Source: Pleodorina starrii (Eukaryota > Chlorophyta > Chlorophyceae > Chlamydomonadales > Volvocaceae). From it: 64,000 nt of DNA. The stretch lies in the NCBI GenBank assembly GCA_030267565.1, contig BRXU01000047.1:558001-622000 (forward strand), written 5' to 3'. The notes under the pieces are model-generated. The model had not been told where the DNA came from, ran no database searches, and was given only the letters and a program-made list of their open reading frames with translations. Shown one piece after another: positions 61,501-64,000 of this stretch. The position numbers and the translations under genes were made by a program. Numbering within the stretch: the first letter of the stretch is position 1; the number at the start of each line of letters is the position of its first letter.

Positions 61501-63849
61501 CCGGAAGACCATGCCCGACTCGCCGCCAGGGGCGGCTTTGCGGAAGACGTCGCACGCCTCCTCCTGCGGTACCGGAACGGCGGGGGCACCAAACTGCAAC
61601 CCGTCAAAGCGGCAAACGAGCGCCGGCTGCCCGAAGCACTTATGAAGCGCCTCACGACCGCGCTCGGCGCCACAACCGAACGCTTTGCATCCCCCCTCAA
61701 TGTAGCCGACTGCGTAGATACATACTATTCACGCTTTTCAGAGGACCAGCTCTTTGGGGCGAACCACGATGCATATACGCAGCCATTCACAGGCCTCTCC
61801 ATCGCCCACCCCGAGCCTACGCCGGAGGAGGGGCATCACGCCCTAAGATGGGCCTTGGGATGGGCCGAGACAGTACGGTCTGAGAGCACACCCACCGCCA
61901 CCCTCCTCCTGCTGCCCACGGCTCGAACGGCGCCATATACCCGTTACCTCACCCACCCGCTGGTCACTATGATCGGCAGAATCGACGCGTTCACGGGCAC
62001 AGCCAGTCTGTACAGCGAAACCCTTGAAGATACCCCCCAACCCTACCCGATGGGCCTCACTCTTCTCTTAGTCAGCAACGCAACTGGTCGAACCCACGCC
62101 GAACGCCTCCGTCGGACTCTTGGCATGCCGGCTGCAACCGCCACCCCCATGGAGCCCTCCCACCCCTGGAACCCGCCCCAGTGGGTGCGGAAACGGGTGC
62201 GCAGTATGAGCGACCGGCCACCCGCCGCGGCGGTACTCTCCCGTCCGTGCGACAACCTCACCTCTGCTGAGCGAAAGGCCGTCTTCCGGACATTCCACGC
62301 CAAACAGTCGCTGCGATACGACTCCCAGAACGCAATCTACACGGACGGATCTGTTCAAAAGGTAAAGGATGGCGACGAGGACCGACAAATACTGGGAGCC
62401 GCGGCCGTCGACGCACTCACCAATAAGACGCTCCACATTGATGTAAATGCTGGACATCACGGCTGCCAAACCATCACGAGATGTGAACTAAGTGCCATCC
62501 ACCAAGCACTCTACATGCGCAGAGGCACGCCTGAGGACAACACCCACTTATCCATCTGGACGGACTCAGCCGCAGCCCTTTACCTAATAAAAAAGATGAT
62601 CAATAACCCACAGAAACTCCGGCTCAGCAAACATAAGGCCCTGCTTGAGCAGATAGTCACTACTCTTAAAAAGAGAGCAGCATGCAATTTAACAACTTCC
62701 CTACTTAAAGTAAAAGCCCACACTGGCGTGAAATATAACGAAGAAGCAGATAAAGCAGCCGTACGGGCCGCGCGAGGCCTTGCAAAGCTCGACCCCGACG
62801 CACTGAGCACAACCGAAACATCTGACAATAACCCACGTAACCAATACTGGTGGCTACGGAAGATGCATGGGCCTGAGAAGAATGCTGGGCACTTTGCCAA
62901 CGACCTCAACCGGGGTATCGAAACCCTAGTGCGTCCGGAAACGCACTCGGGCTACACAAATGAGACAGATTACATGAAGTTTGTTGCCAATACCATACCC
63001 GACCTGGACATCAACGCCAGCGCACGCACCCTACAGCGCAAGATAGGCCGACACAAGCACGCCAAACGGTGCTTCGACTACCTGTACGGCCAACTATGGA
63101 ACGCCAAGCTCGCGAACCGCTTCAGGAAATCATTGGCCCCGGGAGGCCCAGTTGCGTCAGGAAGCTGCCCCCTGTGCCACAACCCCGACTCCGGGGGGCA
63201 TATCCTGGGTGGCTGCCGCCACCCACGGATGCGCGCTCTATACATCCTTCGGCACAATCAGGCGGTTCAAACCATCACCAGTACGCTCGCCCGGGGAATC
63301 AACGGGGGCTGCTACACGGTCATGGACGCCTGCCCCGCAGATGACCGGCCGGACTATGTAGCAGGCACAAGGCTACCGCACTGGCTGCTCCCAAACACCC
63401 CGGAGGAAGAACGGCTCAAAATGCGCCCCGATCTACTCCTCATCCCTAGCATCCCTCTCCACGAGGCACAAGAGATCGGATACATGGGGCCCCCGGACCC
63501 TAGTCAACACACCGTGCATATCCTCGAAATAGGATACACGGCCGACACCAACCACAAGCAGAAACAACATGACAAAGCCATCCAACACTCCGAGCTAGCC
63601 CGGCTCCTCACAAAGGAGGGGTGGAAAGTCTGTTACACAGCACAGGAGGCCATCAGCCTAGGCTTCGCCGGTACCATCCGAAAAGACTTACGCCCCCTTC
63701 TCTGCACCCTAGGGGCGGGCAGTGAAGCGGCCAAAACATGCTGCAACGAACTCCACGATCACGCTGTTCGGGCGCTCAATAAGATTGTGATCACCCGGCG
63801 GCAAATGGAACGCTCCCCGCACGAGACGCAACAGCAGACGGGCACATAA
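52537..63849 (+). CDS. Dualen polyprotein: membrane region, Josephin-like protease, AP-endonuclease, RT, RNase H, RLE
   Basis: 3,770 codons from the first Met. An alternative start at 52657 (Met41) would put a hydrophobic, signal-like MLCLLMLTVFLLG at the N-terminus. Residues ~100-490 are unrecognised. Residues ~509-750 hold six to eight hydrophobic segments (509-530, 533-553, 584-604, 611-633, 666-682, 686-702, 735-750). Cysteine protease: Gln815, Cys820 in MCMIHAINNLLGG, His939, Asp954; the 15-residue His-Asp gap and Gln at -5 fit Josephin-type enzymes. Residues ~960-1320 are Pro/Thr/Ala-rich. AP-endonuclease 1325-1580: Asn1331, Glu1358, GDWN at 1478-1481, Asp1537, DH at 1567-1568. RT ~1930-2250: Asp2077 in YIDFTSAFNTID, FADD at 2183-2186. 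RNase H: Asp3270, Glu3317, Asp3343, Asp3405. C-X2-C-X7-H-X4-C zinc motif from 3544. Restriction-like endonuclease: PD at 3631-3632, Glu3664. It copies its RNA into the genome by target-primed reverse transcription. Confidence 0.92.
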   Translation: MLIASYTIQYQQLTSTADQVRFKRVSASSWPRARINWRLQMLCLLMLTVFLLGAEACLLAEVGAREEFWPDYRAGRLIGPLPLGLQTVGDKAELRPVCLEKWLNEQGDALRRVNGRTKLTPAGSWTNVLCCNETHLSRLTATTTEPIQPAHSQAMEERNHGPRRWPPKPARNETDNIKCKWNSPHPLQPRKPIRQKPALAKHTQRAGTLSRATKTASFESTNNEALQNNSAPLRRAATLGERPEWDWNADGSPSPRTYRLCGSSWNVIQHEECSSCQWRKPNLIVRPPWASGSRKPPWSPDKAQPNMCEPRQDSIMPMQWQNPRNARKLREKQYISERTPATTHSRLCETSVSICDAFSTKQRQARMLKPAWEHLYGTQPGQAYKPAENTTHPLPSPHHEALSTMAHFVSPHLVGRCTIGDEYGVVAVQSRALPQNRLEGLKRHGTLSTGAANAIESSALRTNRGTCAASDAQPYGSREPTPHSVRGRERRNLNAVVRTSLWLLRQTGMTLLHWLQFAMMAYIQFHILLYRYMVLAPLAVALALYCARTAALITKHLAHRLLAATRLTMQANRTRRIHAEWTRVAHTILLMPLAFTPTALTLALQPLNDVVHYLISAFLLIWAGRLILVTLALPRGAALLRTVRHAIHTLHVGARQIWNAPGRLAHQLAFLTMLTLICWQLITGDIIALYLAAGILLISRIMQATPPLARLVHGHVCACALAGLLTHVPNTSQGTVAPLATALALLVLDIPEATRRNRQQHEPQYGGPDEITTRHAATPAHTTGTNNAPRRPEDIPWPPPGHPPEQETPTYHERQRAQMCMIHAINNLLGGPYIDPPHVLSYCRTMTTHMQQQGLHAAAAIWKHAHNPITGHFSTIVLNHYLRHNVRIRDASGNTLHGTHIASVSTELPIRKGDPLDTLWAQLPPHAQSWGFIVHLEGHAVAVRRQHTHWFIIDSQSPRPSRLTTNWPLAHGTIYCLQHRRNSAPCQTHVDLRNVTPPEQWTATLTTNTQNGPAATTMDTTEQHQTGHDDTRTPPEPTPTEALPSPSHEGRATAEHEAPRYTAASPNPAPMEVDDAGSPEIEAHMQPTEPGSPEGPPAHTPADPSPMDTDDAELDAEIPQPPPDASDAEGAPRPAQQDVPRPRRATANAPEARHADTGRATRRAPTPEAAAPARTSRKRTRRQVGPAPATHTITYHLLRMQGLPIRQGHNRTAADAPDGAETTETPQHNPPNPAPDPVRLAAHGTTRPTPERDAAHPRPRKRPAESSPPPQSRPKPKTGPQQQHMTKYAHPKKPKTDTPAAPAKAPAQTASEPPPAAPGAGTGYLKLVTMNTRGLQGHREGILRLVDDHKPDVLVLTETKLSAHHRRAIASMKQSMQPYQTYLSNRPHVADRANREAGVLIGVAERFSRQGSATAEPIPTELEGYIGHVRIAPPASSALHIIGVYCPSDSTARQRIYEYGRAASAHAKAKGEHLVMAGDWNAVLKASDRSTGICNSDDRAHRCFSTDSDLRPVDTRRREYTYTQTQLGLDTHLSRIDDVLLAPQTTAAVAKEGNAYEQVYDCGGNFDHRPLCTLLPLAGLRLLPAPAAQPPTDLNPSSWSRIQLPILKESKGKARMEMEATLTGAITHLLDALRPAHETITAASTQMERAAGKDQARTILGHLRNHEAVQATNVTSLSQELGTLMLQCLGILESHCQQKPPRSGRLHARRGIGRRLTRLHDEHKALKRDLTQALHPPGASPNPTKATQQPPSRHPQEATPVPKATDQTPDPPETGTTRQTQGQGDPWDNLETRDLRTAIRSKGDEIRKVVNETRKLHMRRASRRLQRLLTKKPKQAHRQILEPDDQPRGIAAIRHPEDGHLCTDSEGILDALHTHFALLAKPVSGPCTGKYLPGEAPRNYPWEVAGAPDPLRQGLARWDGAPPSLLPGILDPCNFRTCLGHLARNKAPGPDGLPNELLQTLPDDLQTAIHHLITIMWVKAEIPPHWTQSDTVLIPKKGDPLLIKNKRPIALANTLYKLYTSHITLNIVTYSEQAHIFTEAQEGYLRQRNTERQIQNVLHAIEDAGLTGRDLFLLYIDFTSAFNTIDHDKLLMIMYDLGYPDDLIEVVSNLYSHAATRIRTEHGCTANIAIERGTIQGDTLSPVLFIIYMEPLLRWLHSGGRGYRYGCLRAEENDRHHFSSGAFADDLVILTNAVSDLRLQCSKIERYARWGALKVNVSKCQIQGILHGRARSDKDLSRGPGTQKYQTALERLLKNQIRIDDTPIPYAPPTQPYKYLGVHITPTLDWAEEVAYVRAEVDRRGRGIQSSLATPDQRINMIRTLIHPFVAYSLPTMAYTPQDIASFDAQIAGIAKRSYGLKMGFPTRAILNPTARLGLGVGTVRTLYAVRAAKTLVLSLNDDGRLGAVTRALLHLQSRYMGTVPAHELKRECQFYTTLKQLALVREAGIELTDKGTAYETTMSSLAHLIGSLNPAAEPKALALLFRCVQPLLELGLDLRALRDQNTGTHIITTDQLQLIGGRNVGSRHRIALNQLSLAMNADPSVRARAPRYRGSTSLPPELRLIPDNPGLTGLTDETAGPKPIPYGRITKYLAPKPRDPVEAMQTAHADTAPTPPGVTIADEATQPTPPGGATADPTTRRSTPRCHARQHQPRRLTDRDRLKAYLLRQNLKPVTGIVDTDAIGWNPRHTPLTIQHCEELLRHPHHKGLLTRVGSAERLLQMLLGEEPWPAEVPARYGISITQFLFGDQERVACINAEIRKRVAVDKPTPKKQRTIHPPNQGTHRTYYLVDWERTAVTKGALALYAANGYHPQAVHPHAPPNGTPPQVGLVEVDWAPTQDEGTRLAQQDNWIELLNAFRDRRAQEAGHDPGRAAETRDKHLTERQQQGRWETECLNTTRGQRLLRQFVEINVQPGNPDKDIYPTGRYTIQIGKHNGPLCGTPWEGDGDIPEGLQTIGLALVYGPQGNCVGQISVCRLRSLWYRYQDAQQNRPEDHARLAARGGFAEDVARLLLRYRNGGGTKLQPVKAANERRLPEALMKRLTTALGATTERFASPLNVADCVDTYYSRFSEDQLFGANHDAYTQPFTGLSIAHPEPTPEEGHHALRWALGWAETVRSESTPTATLLLLPTARTAPYTRYLTHPLVTMIGRIDAFTGTASLYSETLEDTPQPYPMGLTLLLVSNATGRTHAERLRRTLGMPAATATPMEPSHPWNPPQWVRKRVRSMSDRPPAAAVLSRPCDNLTSAERKAVFRTFHAKQSLRYDSQNAIYTDGSVQKVKDGDEDRQILGAAAVDALTNKTLHIDVNAGHHGCQTITRCELSAIHQALYMRRGTPEDNTHLSIWTDSAAALYLIKKMINNPQKLRLSKHKALLEQIVTTLKKRAACNLTTSLLKVKAHTGVKYNEEADKAAVRAARGLAKLDPDALSTTETSDNNPRNQYWWLRKMHGPEKNAGHFANDLNRGIETLVRPETHSGYTNETDYMKFVANTIPDLDINASARTLQRKIGRHKHAKRCFDYLYGQLWNAKLANRFRKSLAPGGPVASGSCPLCHNPDSGGHILGGCRHPRMRALYILRHNQAVQTITSTLARGINGGCYTVMDACPADDRPDYVAGTRLPHWLLPNTPEEERLKMRPDLLLIPSIPLHEAQEIGYMGPPDPSQHTVHILEIGYTADTNHKQKQHDKAIQHSELARLLTKEGWKVCYTAQEAISLGFAGTIRKDLRPLLCTLGAGSEAAKTCCNELHDHAVRALNKIVITRRQMERSPHETQQQTGT

Positions 63850-63988
63850 CTAACACATACTCGTTCTCAATCCCCACCGCGGTGGCGGGGGAGGACTGGG
63901 ACCGGGGAAACCCGTCACCCCACCTCCTCTGCTCCCTTAACCCACGCCTCGGCCTCCGGTCGGGCGTATTATTATTATTATTATTATT
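63850..63988 (+). other. Dualen 3' UTR and ATT tail
   Basis: Shared with the truncated copies ending at 39376 and 27149 (minus strand), which shows that this is the conserved 3' end used for retrotransposition. It contains CCCCACCGCGGTGGCGGGG, able to form a hairpin, then CACGCCTCGGCC and ~7 ATT units. Confidence 0.85.
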
Positions 63989-64000
63989 ACAAAGGTTGCA
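63989..64000 (-). mobile_element. Continuation of ~1.18 kb element copy C after Dualen
   Basis: ACAAAGGTTGCA repeats the insertion-site duplication and continues the reverse-complement sequence of copy B near 42105-42120 (TGCAACCTTTGT). The rest lies outside the window. Confidence 0.75.

Larger units (their letters stand above)
52499..63988 (+). mobile_element. Full-length Dualen/RandI non-LTR retrotransposon
   Basis: About 11.5 kb: a 38-bp leader, one very long open frame, ~117 bp of 3' UTR with a CCACCGCGGTGG palindrome, and an ATT-type tail. It is flanked by a target duplication ACAAAGGT at 52491-52498 and 63989-63996 (up to 12 bp if the ambiguous TATT is counted). Cysteine protease, AP-endonuclease, RT, RNase H and restriction-like endonuclease in one element is the published hallmark of Dualen from Chlamydomonas. 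An intact frame and identical flanks indicate a young, possibly active copy. Confidence 0.92.

Noticed and set aside
53741..62469. Numerous 60-330 codon frames opposite or overlapping the Dualen polyprotein
   Set aside because: They are shadows of the long high-GC frame, whose catalytic motifs are all present on the plus strand.

Overview
The window looks like nuclear DNA of a volvocine green alga (Chlamydomonas/Volvox lineage); the species cannot be fixed from sequence alone. Four things point there: GC-rich DNA, (Ser)Pro-rich extracellular-matrix coding sequence of the pherophorin type, a short run of the TTTTAGGG telomere repeat used by these algae, and a retrotransposon with the domain order of the Dualen/RandI family first described in Chlamydomonas. 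Host coding sequence is a small part of the window. Most of it is repeats and mobile DNA, often nested.

Layout. (1) 0.65-2.96 kb, minus strand: a single-exon-like F-box/leucine-rich-repeat protein with a Glu-rich tail. (2) 3.03-20.93 kb: a ~17.9 kb unit bounded by long inverted repeats. These carry 39-bp palindromes spaced ~200 bp apart. Between them lie a 27-bp minisatellite, an interstitial telomere-repeat fragment and a ~12.4 kb array of a different 200-bp satellite, which has a 4,195-bp higher-order period. (3) 20.9-27.4 kb: a transposon graveyard holding a ~1.17 kb non-autonomous element, a tRNA-derived SINE, a decayed Dualen 3' fragment and a MITE hit by a short Dualen fragment. (4) 27.6-51.3 kb, minus strand: five exons that fit one very long extracellular-matrix gene. 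The module order is discoidin-like (F5/8C), PAN/apple-like, Gal-binding-like, Pro-rich linker, F5/8C, PAN, Gal-binding-like. Every internal junction is phase 1, and the first PAN exon would join the next exon across a 17.65 kb intron. (5) That intron (32.4-50.1 kb) holds two kinds of tRNA-derived SINE, a 66-copy AAAG run, hexanucleotide and minisatellite arrays, a hAT-like MITE, a frameshifted tyrosine recombinase, and a 5'-truncated Dualen copy that itself carries the 1.18 kb element. (6) 52.06-64.0 kb, plus strand: a full-length Dualen element with one 3,770-codon open frame, inserted into another copy of the ~1.18 kb element and flanked by a target-site duplication.

Most interesting points: (a) a hAT-like MITE sits inside the Pro-rich coding exon of the matrix gene and shifts its frame, yet carries a GT...CAG pair whose removal would restore an open frame; (b) the Dualen polyprotein has a multi-pass membrane-like region just upstream of a cysteine protease whose Cys/His/Asp layout matches the Josephin fold, before the AP-endonuclease, reverse transcriptase, RNase H and restriction-like endonuclease domains; (c) the large inverted-repeat unit with its satellite cargo is not a transposon type I recognise.

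Family assignments come from motifs read by eye. No database search, structure prediction or expression data were available.
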